From Planococcus citri (lineage: Eukaryota > Arthropoda > Insecta > Hemiptera > Pseudococcidae), in NCBI RefSeq assembly GCF_950023065.1, contig NC_088679.1, forward strand, positions 22,506,001 to 22,570,000: a stretch of 64,000 nt of DNA, written 5' to 3'. This document shows positions 46,550 to 58,539 of this stretch, piece after piece (position 1 is the first letter of the stretch; each line of letters begins with the position of its first letter). A model generated the notes under the pieces. The model worked only from the letters and a program-made list of their open reading frames with translations. It made no database searches and was not told where the DNA came from. The position numbers were made by a program, and so were the translations under genes.

Positions 46550-48340
46550 TGAGTACTAAAGCAAGTAGGAAAATAATTATTACGATACATACACGCGCAA
46601 AGCTCGCGTCGCGTCGTTTAATTCATAACAACCGCAAGGCCTGTAAAAAAAATTCCAATCCCAAGACCGACAATACATGCGAAGAAGAACCGTAACGGGG
46701 GTAAGAGAGAAGTAATTAAAAAGAGTAGCGCTTGATTTGTTCAATGTCACCGGAGAGTTATGTAGACAAGAAAGTTTTGAATAGCGTCGTAATTAGTATT
46801 ACCATTGTAATGAAAAAGCTCGTAAAATAATCTCAACCTTAAAACGAGTACACAACGAGAGCAGGGTGATATACGTAGTATAGACAGCGGCGGGGTTTTT
46901 GCGAGTTGTTAAAGACATCGTCAAACGGCACCGAGACAGTAGTGAAGTGGGGAGAAAAAATCCTCAAGGACTTGTTACCTACGTAATAAGTATACTATGC
47001 ATTGCACACGTCGAGTCGATAATCAATATATGTAGCTTTTTTTTTAAAAAAAAGGTTCCACTTCTCGGTCTACTTGTACACTTTTCATCGGTTAAATTAG
47101 ATAGAACATAGAGCTAGGATGAAGGACAAGAGATGGCAATTTCCAGACAATGTTCGCAAGAGTATAAACGGTTAGGTTTCGTTCAAGATGCAGGCGCGAC
47201 ACGATGCACACATTAAATTGAATACTAAACGTAAATACTATTTAAGAGGCAGAACTCTCATTTAAAATTGAAATAACCTGCCCCGGTATCATGGGTAAAC
47301 GAATTTACTATTCGAAGAAAATGTTCGCTCCGCCACGCCACCACCGCGTCGCCGCGCGGCCTTATATTCTTCGCTCACGGATGCGAGCTTTTCAACCATA
47401 AGTAATGGAATTAGTTGGTCACGTGTTCTTACAAATAGCTATGCGGATATCTTAAATGGAAAGTGTTTTCCATCTTTTCCCTCAGGATCTATCTGTTTTC
47501 GCAGGCTGCATCGTTTTTCTCGCCGTGAAAATATGTTCTACCTCTGTGGTGCCATTGGCGATAGCGATGGCGATGGCAGTGGCACCAGCGTAATTTCTCA
47601 ATATTAAAATATCCTCGGAACATCGAATCGACACCGTACGAGTAGTTGAAGCCGAAAACTCGGTGCAGGATATTTTATCATAAGTGGTGTGAATTATTTT
47701 ATTGTCCAGAATGTCGTGTTCCGTGACCATATAATGTATAGTGTCAAGGGTTGACCTATTTATTATGTTTATGGGTATACATGAATGGGAGTTTTTGCTT
47801 TTTCCTTATGCTTACCTACTTTGTTTATAATAGTAGGTACGTATATTTGTGGAAAAATTCGCTACAATAACGATGAAAATTTACCAACAGTCTGAGAAAT
47901 ACAACGGTAGATGGTGTAAATAGACTGCTGTAAGTGGACAATTCTCAAAAAAAGGTAAAATTCAAGTACATACCTGCATGGCTAATTTCTCAAAGGTTTC
48001 AGCATGTCTTTTTTTTATCCATGGAAGGATAACCCCCCCCCCACATATTTTACATATCAAATAATGTCCAGTAAGTAAGGCTATAAAAACGAAAAAACGT
48101 TGAGATTGTCCTTCGGTTGGTGTCCGTCAACTTGGCTAAAAACAAAACAGGGAGAAAATGTCAAATTCTGCTTATATTATCGTGTAATAATAAGTCGATT
48201 GATACATATGTTTTCGAGGCCGCAGAGTTCGAATCTGGACTTATTTCTTTGGAGGTGGAGCGGGGAGGTGAAAAATTCTAAATTTAGTTTTCACGTTCAA
48301 AGTTGACAGTGTTTTATATAAAATCAGAACACAATTCGAA
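46550..48340. other. Single-copy-looking noncoding block, CpG-richer
   Basis: Includes CCACCGCGTCGCCGCGCGGC near 47,340-47,360. The frame at 47,482-47,730 (minus) runs through a GCAATAGCAATAGC-like repeat (AIAIAIAN) and is probably not a gene. Nothing else was recognised. Confidence 0.4.
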
Positions 48341-48359
48341 ACAAAACTTATGTAAATTA

Positions 48360-49263
48360 CGTGTAATTTCTGATAATTGCTGGTAAATTACTAGAAATTT
48401 CAGGTAAAGTACCGATAATTTCTGGTAAATTACCAGTAAATTCTAATAAATTGAATCACTGGTAATTTCTGGTAAATGACCGATAATTTTTGATAAATTA
48501 AATTACTGGTAATTTCTGGTAAATGAATAAATTCTGGTGAACGACTGGTAATTTTTAGTAAATAACTGGTAACTTTTGGTAAATTACTGGTAATTTCTAA
48601 TAATTTTTGGTAAATTGTTGGTAATTTATAATAATTTTTGGTAAATTACTGGTAATTTCTAATAATTTTTGGTAAATTACTGGTACCTTCTGGTAAATTA
48701 CTGGTAATTTCTGGTAAATGACTAGTAATTTTTTGGTAAATTACTGGTAACCTATGGTAATTTACTGGTAAATCCGGGTAATTTGCTGGTAAATTCTGGT
48801 AATTTGCAGGTAAATTCTGGTAATTTACTGGTAAATTCTGGTAATTTGCAGGTAAATTCTGGTAATTTACTGGTAAATTCTGGTAATTTACTGGTGAATT
48901 CTGGTAATTTACTGGTAAATTCTGGTAATTTACTGGTAAATTCTGGTAATTTACAGTAAATTACTGATAATTTCTGGTAAATTACTGGTAAGTTCTGGCG
49001 AATCACTTCTGGTAATTATAACTACTAACTTTTCGTAAATTACTGGTCACTTCTCGTAAATTACTGGTAAATTCTGGTAAATTCCTGGTAATTCCTGGTA
49101 AATTACCGGTAATTTTGAATAAAGTACAGGTAATTTTTGATAAATTCTCAGTAATTTCTGGTGAATTGCTAACAAAGGTATATTTTTTTTTGTAATACTG
49201 GTCATTTCCAGTCAAGCATGGTAATTCATACATAAATCTAGAAACTGGTAAATTTTGGTAAAA
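48360..49263 (+). repeat. GGTAAT minisatellite, 21-bp core
   Basis: Degenerate 10-11-bp half units flank a regular core (48,770-48,960) with a 21-bp period, GGTAATTTACTGGTAAATTC (20 of 21 bases). Because 21 is a multiple of three, the minus strand shows a long false frame with a KLPEFTS repeat. The right flank, 49,300-49,410, is shared in inverse with 57,935-58,049. Confidence 0.9.
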
Positions 49264-49299
49264 TAGTCTCAATTTTGAGAAATTTTGCACCATTTGTGA

Positions 49300-49410
49300 G
49301 AGTTGAACTTTCTGAAGAGTACATACTTTGTTCCTGAAATAAAATTCTAAATGGGGGGAGTTTTTTATTTTCCAACATTATTGAGCTCCTTAGTTTAGGT
49401 TCACATATTG
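49300..49410 (+). repeat. Shared flank of the GGTAAT arrays, copy at 49.3 kb
   Basis: GTTGAACTTTCTGAAGAGTA, TTTTTTATTTTCCAACATTA and TTGAGCTCCTTAGTTTAGGT match the reverse complement of 57,935-58,049. The array and this flank therefore belong to one mobile unit. Confidence 0.75.
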
Positions 49411-49515
49411 GGCTACTATTTTGGTGATGAACATTGACAAATACATATACCAATTAGGTACCCATTCAATTCTAAAAGATATATTAGTAGGTACCGGGTA
49501 TATGTTTTTTCTATT

Positions 49516-49541
49516 TTTTTTTTTTTTTTTTTTTTTTTTTG
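49516..49541. repeat. Poly-T tract
   Basis: A homopolymer of about 25 T, without nearby element ends that would mark it as a LINE or SINE tail. Confidence 0.9.
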
Positions 49542-49599
49542 GCAAGTTGAACTTCACTTTCCATTTTCAAACACTTTTTTCCCCCTTATAGTATCCATG

Positions 49600-51820
49600 T
49601 AAAAAAAATACACCTTTCACTGCGCTTCTCTAAACCGATAAAACTTTTCTCGAGCTTTGGAAAAATTCGCTGGCTAGACTTACCAAAGTAAATTCATGCC
49701 AGCGTTGAAAAAAGAAAGGAGAAAAAATTAACGATAAGAAGCTTAAAAGCATCTCTCTGCTGGTTAAGAGAGTAGATACACGGTGAATTTCCGTCAGGAA
49801 AAAATTAGCTTAAAACAAACTTAATGTTAACCACTTAGAATGTCGGCGATGTTGAAGAATTGGAGCACTGGAACAACGCTGGTTGGTGGTGAAATATTAC
49901 CACTCTGTCGGAGAGGGATACATCACAAAGTAAAGGCGCGAAGCGAGTAAAGGGGTAAAAATTAACGTCGTAATTTCATATTCATGCTAGAGAATTTTTT
50001 TCGCTACCGTTTTTTAATCTGGTAATACCGTTTTTGGCTTAGAACGATGCGGAAGAATTCTGAAAATACAGTTCGTAATCGTCGTAGTTGAAATTAATGT
50101 TTTTTTATTTCCACCATAGCATCGTATCGCGCGCCGCCGAAAGAGGTTCTCGTCTGCGACGGAGATGGCAGAAGAGCTGGAAAAACGAGTGAGAAACACT
50201 CTTACCGAGTGTACAGTTTCACAAAGACACTCGCTAGCTAAGATTAAGTGAAATGCTGTCAAAAACACGAATGTGGCGTTATATTTTCAAAAGATTGTCC
50301 GAACGTTGTTATTAAGTTGTCGTGTTTGTGTACGATTCTAGTATATGGTATGGTATGAACGTCCAGCTATGACGAAAAAAAAAAAAGCTAAGTGGAGAGG
50401 GAGCGAAAAGGCGAAAAGAATCCAGGACTCGGAGAGAATCGGTTGTTAAAAAAGTTGACGAAAAGAAGACGAACATGATGCGGTATGGCGTTTGTTTGTT
50501 TAATCGTGAAATGTAACCAGTCGAGCATTTTCCACTTTCAATATCGAAGTGGTATTTTTTCCTACCTCTCGCACACGTCGAGCGACCATTTCCGATTATG
50601 GTGGTGTTTGGCGGCTGCAAATAAAATTTGTTTTTATAGATAAATCGAAGTACGTTTACTTTATTGTTGCCGTCGTATCTGAGGAATATCTATGCGGACA
50701 AGCATATAGTGGATTTTTCTCTTCTGCTGTTTCATCGTTACTTTCGAGATGTGTGTTTTGAAATCACCTTCTTCGCTTTCTCGAGTTATGAGGTGTCATT
50801 TTTTCGTTTTCGATAATGTTAAGGATGGATTTTTTAGGTTTTTTTGGGGGGGGAGATGTGATTGAAACGACGTGACGGATGATTGTAGAGGTGCGAATTT
50901 TCCTGAGGATGGGTTGTATGTACATGGAATTTGTGGAAAAAGATGTTGAAAATTAAGCTTTTAAAGGTTTGAAAAATCATTTTAAAGAGGGAGTAGCTCT
51001 CATCGGCTAATCGTGCTGTCACAATTTTGACATCGTTTTCCGCCATTTTTCTAGATGAGAAAAATATTTGACGACTCGTTTATTAAAAAAGGAACTTTTG
51101 TCTCATAGGGAATTTTTTAAAATATCTTTACCTAAGTACGAACTACAACTCCAGTTTCAAAAATATTTTTATTCGATTGGTACCTATTTTTGTAGATAGA
51201 AAATTTTTCAAGTCTTTGAAAAAATAATTTCAAGTTGATTATTTTCACCAATTCAAAAAATAGAACGACCGAAGTGCTTTTTCATTGACGATGATTAAAA
51301 CTACGAATCGAGATACTTTTACCTACTTAAAAAATTGATATTCAACTGAGCATAAAATAAAATCTAATTTCGAGTAATACATTTAATTTGTGGTTGTAAC
51401 CACTTTACATTTTATGGAATTGCCTATAACTATCTCCATCTATTTAAAAGTTTTTTTTCCTTTTATTCTCTACAAGAAATTATACCTATCTCTGAGGATG
51501 GTCCTGGCAAGGGTTACTTTGAAACGTAAACTTCCATCTATATCTGAATAAATCAGCGACCTTACGTGCGCAACAATATACTCTTGGGAATATTTTCTTT
51601 TGATCAAAAGAAAAGAGTTTATTACATTTGAAAAAATGAAACTCATTTTAAAAATGTTCCGTCTTCGGCAACGATTGAAAAATTAATAATTTGCTTTCAT
51701 CAGTTTATATAAAAATTCTGCGAAAGTTTTCCAAATTCTACAACGTAAGTTTGGGCGTAAAAGAAATGCGGAAGAGGGTGAAAATATAGATACTTTTATT
51801 TCGTGGTTGTGTTACGATAA
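49600..51820. other. Single-copy-looking noncoding block
   Basis: The CpG-richer part is about 49,600-50,760. Frames such as 50,312-50,620 (minus) and 50,549-50,761 (plus) overlap on opposite strands and have no domain. From 50,830 to 51,820 it is plain AT-rich DNA. Confidence 0.4.
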
Positions 51821-51825
51821 TGCAC

Positions 51826-52030
51826 AGGGTGCTCCTAAAGTCGTAACTAATGTCTTTAGTTCCTTGCACGGGTATCTTTACTTCGCGTCTGTTTCGATTG
51901 AGCTGAAATTTGGCTCACTGAAAGAGCATGTCATTCAGGTCTCAAGATCAAATTTTGAGCTTCAGAAATATGCGTAGAAAAGTCATATTGAGCAGTTCAG
52001 AGTGAGCAGGTTCTGCGCCAGGAGAGTGTA
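51826..52030 (-). repeat. Repeat segment ending in a GC-rich module
   Basis: It starts ACAGGGTGCTCCTAAAGTCG, a Tc1/mariner-type tip like the one at 57,308 (GCAGGGTGCTCCAAAAGTGC). It ends with the complement of the module, GCAGGTTCTGCGCCAGGAG (52,006-52,024). One complete element cannot be delimited. Confidence 0.4.
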
Positions 52031-52204
52031 AAATTCTTCTTAATTGCTCATTTGATAATTTTCTCACATTGTAATTGATTTTAACGTGACCTTATAGTAA
52101 GGGGTAAGCGACGATGAGTTGGCAGTGACCTTAAATTGATATCTATCAATCAAAGGTAATTTTCCTGATTTTGAATTCCGCGGACATCCTGCTTATATTC
52201 AAAT

Positions 52205-52550
52205 TATAAGTTTTTAAATAGATTTTTTAGGTTTTTGAAAGTGGCAACATTGATTTTGACATCATTCGTCGATTACCCTCTTAAAGTACTACAATTTGAA
52301 AAAAAGTTCAAAATTCTATACCACGTACAACCGGAGCAATTTGCAACTGAAATTTTCCATTTTTGGCCATTTTGGAGAACATTGAAGTCCCACAACTCAA
52401 CCAAAAAAAATCGAAGAAATGTCCGGTTTGCATCATTCGTCATCGTTTAATGACTTCTAAACATGATCTGATTTTGAAAAAAATTAGAAACCCTTCGTGC
52501 AAAAATCCGCCGATTTGGCGCAGAATGACCCACAATTTCTTAGGTAGACT
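52205..52550 (+). repeat. Direct repeat D, copy 1
   Basis: About 345 bp from TTATAAGTTTTTAAATAGAT to GATTTGGCGCAGAATGACCC, present again at 54,370-54,712. Words such as ACATCATTCGTCGATTACCC, TTGCAACTGAAATTTTCCAT and AAACATGATCTGATTTTGAA are identical. Small indels break the frames, so it is noncoding. Confidence 0.85.
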
Positions 52551-53253
52551 AAAGTTGGTTGAGCTTGAGACGAATCTGTTTAAGGAGGTTAAAAAACAAG
52601 ATGAATCAGAGTAAAAATTCTGAAGAAATTCTCAGTTTTAGTTCTTTTCATGAAGAATAAGTGAAACATATTGAAAAAATGTCACCAGTTGTTTTAAAAC
52701 AAAAGTAGAAACCTAAAAAATGAATATTTTTGCATTTCTGAAATGTTTCACCAATACATAGACGGACATGTGAAGAATCCCCCCTCCCCCTAATTTGCCA
52801 GTGAATTTACGAAAAATACGTACCTACCATTTTTCTGGCAATGATTTTGCAAGTGATACATATTGGAAAAATTTTGCCATCGTTCTAAACAAATGAAAAG
52901 AACACCATTTTCATACAAATTTTTACTAGGGGTGAAACCGGGTCAAGTGGGATGATTTTTGCTTGACCGGAAATTGTGACTGCCTGTTTTCAATTTTGAG
53001 ACCCCATGAATATTTTGTTGTGTAGTCCCATCCTTTGGCTACAAAATGACTCTTCATTTTTCAAATTTGATCCAAACACTTTGCTACAGAATTTTTTTTT
53101 TGAACCAACTTTTGTCGTTCCCTTTGATTGGATGTTGAAGTGGGACAGACAGGTGCGTCAAGTGAAATAAAGAGTTTCCCATAACAAAATAATAGAAAAT
53201 TGACGTATGATTCTAAATTTATAATATGTTCTTCGCCTCAACGAGAACTTTTA

Positions 53254-53306
53254 GTCCGGAGGCCCGCATAAGGATCACCTGCATCGGGGTGCCGATCCTC
53301 CGGGAC
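53254..53306. other. GC-rich hairpin island
   Basis: GTCCGGAGG and its near-complement CCTCCGGGAC enclose GGATC and GATCC. The result is a stable-looking stem of GC pairs in an AT-rich surrounding. I do not know any RNA family with this sequence. Confidence 0.4.
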
Positions 53307-53329
53307 AACTTTTTTCTTAAAGGGGAAGT

Positions 53330-53960
53330 CCTGGGGAACATTTCTAGCCCTTGTCCTCAAAAAAAAGTGGCCCTACTTTCAAAATGGGGGCCATTTTGAT
53401 TGACAGGTCAGGCGAAATCACAGATTTTGCGTTCCAACATAAGACTTACACGAAATTTTTTAAACCATACAAACGTAGATCGGAAGATCAGGTAAAAATT
53501 CATCACCTGTCAAAATTTCAAGTGCTAAAGTACCTTTTTTGATTTTTGGTGAATTTTCAAAAATCTAATTTATGCCAAAAATGAGGGAAAAAAATCAAAA
53601 TTTTACCAAACTGACCAAGAAAGCTGAAATTTGGGATCTTTACCCTATTTTTGACATGCCAAATCGAATGGAAACAGTTTCACGCTGTTTTGAGCAGTTC
53701 TGGAGCCTCCAGCAGATTTTTGGAACTTGAAATTCCCACAACATTTCATCAAACGGAGATGGAAAGCCAAATTTACTCTGCAAACTAATTTCAATACACT
53801 ACGAAGTCAACTGCAGGTGGATTTCAAGTCGTACTTTGGAGCCTCCAGTAACTTTTTGAAAATTACTGGAGCCTCCAGTAGATTTTTGAAACTTGAAATT
53901 TCTCCAAAATTTCATCACCTCTTTTTTCCTAATTTGACAATTTCTTTCCCTCTTAAAACC
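53330..53960. repeat. Degenerate dispersed repeat (families F and G)
   Basis: It shares with 30,160-30,970 the order: a TTTGAGGACA-like start, AAACCATACAAACGTAGATC, CTTTTTTGATTTTTGGTGAA and GGAGCCTCCAGCAGATTTTT. The phrase TGGAGCCTCCAGTA then occurs twice more (53,830 and 53,868). Confidence 0.5.
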
Positions 53961-54369
53961 CTTCCAAAATGAAAATTTTTTGTTGCATTTGCGAAAGAAA
54001 AGGGTCATTTACATCATAATTGCTATTATCGTGAAAAATCTCAAGCAAATCGGTTCATTTGGAGAGACTGTAGCTTTGTCAACGGAAATTTCAGCATAAC
54101 AATTTATCGTCGATTCGTTGACAAATTTCAGGGAGAGGGAAATTGTTTCAAATGTTCGTCTACTCATTGGTAAAATATCTCAAAAATGCAAAAATTTTCA
54201 TTTTTTAGGCTTCTGATGGTATTTTTGCAATAAGTGCCAAACTTGTAATTTTTTTTTCTCGAAAATGAGAAAAAATGCCAGTCCAATTTTTTGTTATGTT
54301 ATTCTACATAAAAAGGACTAAAACTGAGAATTTTTTCAGAATTTTTACTCGGAGATATTGTGGTTTTAT

Positions 54370-54712
54370 TCAAATTATAAGTTTTTAAATAGATCTTTTT
54401 AGGTTTTTGAAAGTGGCAACACTGATTTTGACATCATTCGTCGATTACCCTCTCAAACTACTACAATTTGAAAAAAGTTTCAAAATTCTGCACCTCTCGT
54501 ACAACCAGACCAATTTGCAACTGAAATTTTCCATTTTCGGCCTTTTTGGGGAACTTTGAAGCCCTATAGCTCCGCCAGAAAAAAAATCGAAAAAATGTCC
54601 GGTTTGCGTCATTCGTCATCGTTTGATGACATCTAAACATGATCTGATTTTGAAAAAATTCGAAGAAACTTCGTGCAAAAATCCGCCGATTTGGCGTGGA
54701 ATGACCCATTGC
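54370..54712 (+). repeat. Direct repeat D, copy 2
   Basis: The partner of 52,205-52,550, about 2.16 kb downstream in the same orientation. It ends GGCGTGGAATGACCCA, next to the palindrome at 54,725. GGAATGACCC is also the end word of family E, so this may be the terminus of a related element. Confidence 0.85.
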
Positions 54713-54724
54713 TCATGTTTCCCA

Positions 54725-54966
54725 CTCTCTAAATTTGAAACAGTCAATTTCACTGCTTAGCAGTCACGACATTTTGCCTTTTTAAAGCAGTAGTTTTTTT
54801 TTACTGCAAAACAGTGAAAAATTACTGAATTGGTCAGTCAAAATGATTTTTTACTGACCAATTCAGTAATTTTTCACTGTTTTGCAGTAAAAAAAAACTA
54901 CTGCTTTAAAAAAGCAAAATGTCGTGACTGCTAAGCAGTGAAATTGACTGTTTCAAATTTAGAGAG
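54725..54966. mobile_element. Near-perfect 242-bp palindromic element
   Basis: Arms 54,725-54,838 and 54,853-54,966 are each 114 bp and almost fully complementary, with a 14-nt spacer. The tip is CTCTCTAAATTTGAAACAGT and the centre is AATTGGTCAGT with its complement. A transcript of either strand would fold into a single long hairpin. No frame is present. The half copy at 11,318-11,400 shows that this is a dispersed family. Confidence 0.9.
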
Positions 54967-55299
54967 CAGAATCTGGAGTTGTTCTCTATGAAATATTGCC
55001 AATGGTGTTCACTTACCTAAATTCTTCACGATAGCTGACAATATTTTTTGAAACGCAGAGTTCGTGATTACAAATATTTTCATATTGGTAAACAAAAATT
55101 TCTGGATTATAACCTTGACCTCCTTCAAGTTTTTCAGATCAGGAGGCTTCTAATCGAGGTATTATATCCAAGCAAAAAAAAAAAAACTAGAACAAAGACA
55201 ACAAAAGTTTTCAATAACCTCACATCGCAGCCTCTCATTGAATCAGATTTTCCGTTGATAAATTCATTTCCCCAGTTCTTTCTCACGACAAAACCGAGC

Positions 55300-55362
55300 T
55301 AAAACATTTCAGAATCGTTATGAAAATAAAGGCACCACAGCCAACAAAAACGCGATCACATT

Positions 55363-55393
<31 letters not shown>

Positions 55394-57200
55394 GCTTTGT
55401 AACCGCGCGGTAATATTCAAAAGGTCTTGGTCTTGTTTCCTCATACTTCAAGGGCTTATCAGCTGAGTAACGGGTACGTTGTTAAAATCCGGCACCGTTT
55501 GCTATGCTTTCCGCAAACACAAAAAATCTTTATCGGTTCGAATTGGGAAATTTATTGGATCGTACGAAAATGGAAAAACATGACCCGTTACGCAAATTCC
55601 GCCATTTAACGTGTTCTACACCGCACATAAAATTTTGCAACGTCTAAAACCCCTTAGGTTTACGTTAACGTTTGAAAATTACGCGCAAAGGACGCGCGAA
55701 ATCCACATAATTTGCAAATTATGTCGAAAAATATCAGGCAATTTTCAGCGAAGCCAATAAAATTTTCTGTCGGCTTTACCAGCACGCGTTATATGTACTT
55801 ACGTATAAGACGAAGGAAGAAAAAAAAATCACCATTTCGATACCACGTTTTCTTTTGCATTTTCCCGCTTTTTTTTCTTTTCTTTGCGAGCGCATAAAAA
55901 AATCAGAATAACCGACCTATGCGATTGTTAATTCAGCTGAAAACCGTAACAATTCCGCGTACCACCAACAACGAACTCGCAAAGTAAAAAAAATCAAAGT
56001 AAGGTTTTCTTTCCATTAAACGCCATTACTAACTTGACATTAAAAAAATTCTAATAAAACTTCTCGCCTTGTCTTCCACGCTTCGAGAGTATTCCACCAT
56101 AAAAAAAAGCAAGGTGACTAGATACGGTAAATTTTGAATAAAAAATTATGTCGCGGAAAAAATCTCGCCACAAAATGAACATCGCCGAGGTGATTTCATT
56201 TTTGAAAAAAAGAACTCCATCGTCGTCGCATCCGCTCGTATTCTCCGATGCTTCGCAATTTTAAACGCTTTTCCGATGGTTTTTTTATTTTGCGGTTCAT
56301 TGAATTTTTCTATTCGGTCAGAAATTAATAAAGCAGTTATAACTTGACATAGTGTAACCGCTTTGAGGTAAAACAGACGTATATGTTAAATATACAGGGT
56401 GTTTCGTAAATGATTGCTCGCCAAAATAACACCTCAGCAGACTGAACTACACCAGGACTATATACTTATTACTTCCCGTTTCTTACACAGCTATTTAACC
56501 ATAATAAAACCCAGAAAAAAGAATAAATAGGTACGCGTCTTCTTTTTAATAATCTCGACGTCGTCGTCGTCCTCGCGACACGCGAAACTTATTTGCTCGG
56601 AATTTTTAATTAATACTTTCTCGCTATCCCTGACATCCTCCTCCTCCCATCCACCCTCCCCCCCACCACTCCTCGTAAAGAGAAAACTTCATTTCATTTG
56701 TACATCGTTATACATTATATAGCTTGTCTGCTAATCAATTAGTTTTTAATAAATTACACCGAACAATTAATCAAATTCTAAGAACTTTTCTCTCTCTGTG
56801 CTTCTTTCTAAAGAAATTTTCATAAAAACTCGTCTTCATTATTCATTTTTATTCCGCACATCATTACAAACGCGCCTACGTACAACGTTGCATTATAAGA
56901 AGAAAAGCTCTTTTTTCACTTTGATAAATATATAAGAACGACCAGACCGAGTTCAATTTGTAACTTTCCGTTCCATTCATTTCGCAACTTTCACGATTGC
57001 ACGGTCATTTTCACGAGAGAAAGAGAGACGGGTAGATTAATAAAGCGGAGCGGAGGGCGAAAAACGTGAAAGTTATACTTGAATATGCCGTGGACTATGT
57101 TGCTTTGAAATTTTCAACAAAAAAAAATAAATAAATAAAAAAATACGCATGTAACATGGTATGTTCCGAAAGTCTCAACTGAGCTTTTTTGATTATTCGC
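55300..57200. other. Single-copy-looking noncoding block
   Basis: A poly-A tract of about 27 lies at 55,362-55,388. Between 55,390 and 57,060 the DNA is CpG-richer, with CGACGTCGTCGTCGTCCTCG near 56,558. ACAGGGTGTTTCGTAAATGA at about 56,394 is a TA-adjacent CAGGGTG-type tip without a visible partner. No gene was recognised. Confidence 0.4.
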
Positions 57201-57934
57201 CGGCTATAAGGAGGCGATTTATATGTTTTAATCAGGTTTGCATAATTATTTTATTGAAGATGATGCGTCTAAAATATGAGAATTTAATAAAACGGTGAAC
57301 TTATCAGCAGGGTGCTCCAAAAGTGCACAAATTTTGTTTTCTTCGAGAAGTTTGAGAAAAGAATATGGTAATGAGCTCTGACTTTTCGGAGGGCTTATAG
57401 GAATTTTTTTAGGCCTAATATTTTTCAGATATTTCGACAGTGTCAAATTTTTCAAACGTCCTGAGTGATGAATTTTTTCTACTGATATGCAGAATTATTG
57501 TTGACGTACATTTATGAAGCTAGAATGAGAGAGGAGGTACGTTTATTTTATTCTATTTTGAAAGTTCGAATTTATCGCTTCTCAATATCTTGATCACTTG
57601 TGTATTCACTTCATTTCGAAATTTCATTTGCATGGAAATGGTTTTTTTTGGGGGAGGGGGAGAGGAGTACATTTGTCCGGAATTTTTTCAGTGATTATTT
57701 TTGGAATTTTTTTTTAAAATTCAAGCTTCAGAATGGCCTTGAAATTATTACCAATCGAATCGGAAGACCGTGAAAAGGGTATAGGTAATTCAAATTTCAG
57801 CCTTTTTCAATCACGTGTTTATGAATAACTTGGTATTTTTTTTATTTTTTTTATTTTTCAAAAATAGGCTAATATATCTTCTAGAATTAAATAGGTACCT
57901 AATCGATACATTTCTCAATTTTTATTACCATAAT

Positions 57935-58284
57935 AGTGATGTGTGAACTTAAACTAAGGAGTCCAATAATATTGGAAAATAAAAAACTCTCTTCTTATTT
58001 TAAACTTTTATTCAAGCAGCAAAGTACTCTTCAGAAAGTTCAAATTTCCATCACCATCAAGCTATAAAGTACCTAATGAAGTATACATGTTGAAGTAAAA
58101 GTTGGATGTGGTCTTTCTATCTGGGTCTATCAGTTTATCTGTGTTTGTGATTGGTTTCTGTCAGGATGAGCGTGTCTGTTTGTCCGGGTGTGTACTTATG
58201 TGACAGCTGATGACGGAAAGTTGAACTTCCTGGAATGCACTTTGCTGCTTAACTTAAATAAAAGTTGAAAACAAGGAGAGAGTT
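57935..58284. repeat. Shared flank of the GGTAAT arrays, with inverted duplicate
   Basis: 57,935-58,049 is the inverse of 49,300-49,410. A second, diverged copy in the other orientation follows at 58,214-58,284 (AGTTGAACTTCCTGGAATGC, TTTGCTGCTTAACTTAAATA, AGGAGAGAGTT). The pair forms an imperfect stem of about 70 bp with a 165-bp loop. Confidence 0.7.
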
Positions 58285-58539
58285 CTTTCTTCACCAAAAT
58301 GAACCAAGGGCCAAAACCGGTTTTAATCGTTTCAGAAAACTGCAACTTTTTGCAAAAAATTCATTCATTTTTCTGAATTCTACCTCAGTAAAATTCATAC
58401 TTCGTGCATTGAAATCAACATCCTGAAAGCCTTAAAAAATTTCAGATCCTTAATCCTAATCTGAAGAACTTTAGTAGCCACATTTTAAAATTCAGTAGAA
58501 TGTAAAAATACCCATTGATTTACTCCAGAAATAACGAGT

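Noticed and set aside
48752..49006. Long frame encoding a KLPEFTS heptad repeat (minus), and the similar NLPEITS frame at 58,882-59,199
   Set aside because: The period is 21 bp, so any stop-free frame repeats by arithmetic. The related 22-bp array at 1.2 kb cannot hold such a frame. There is no start context, splice signal or domain.
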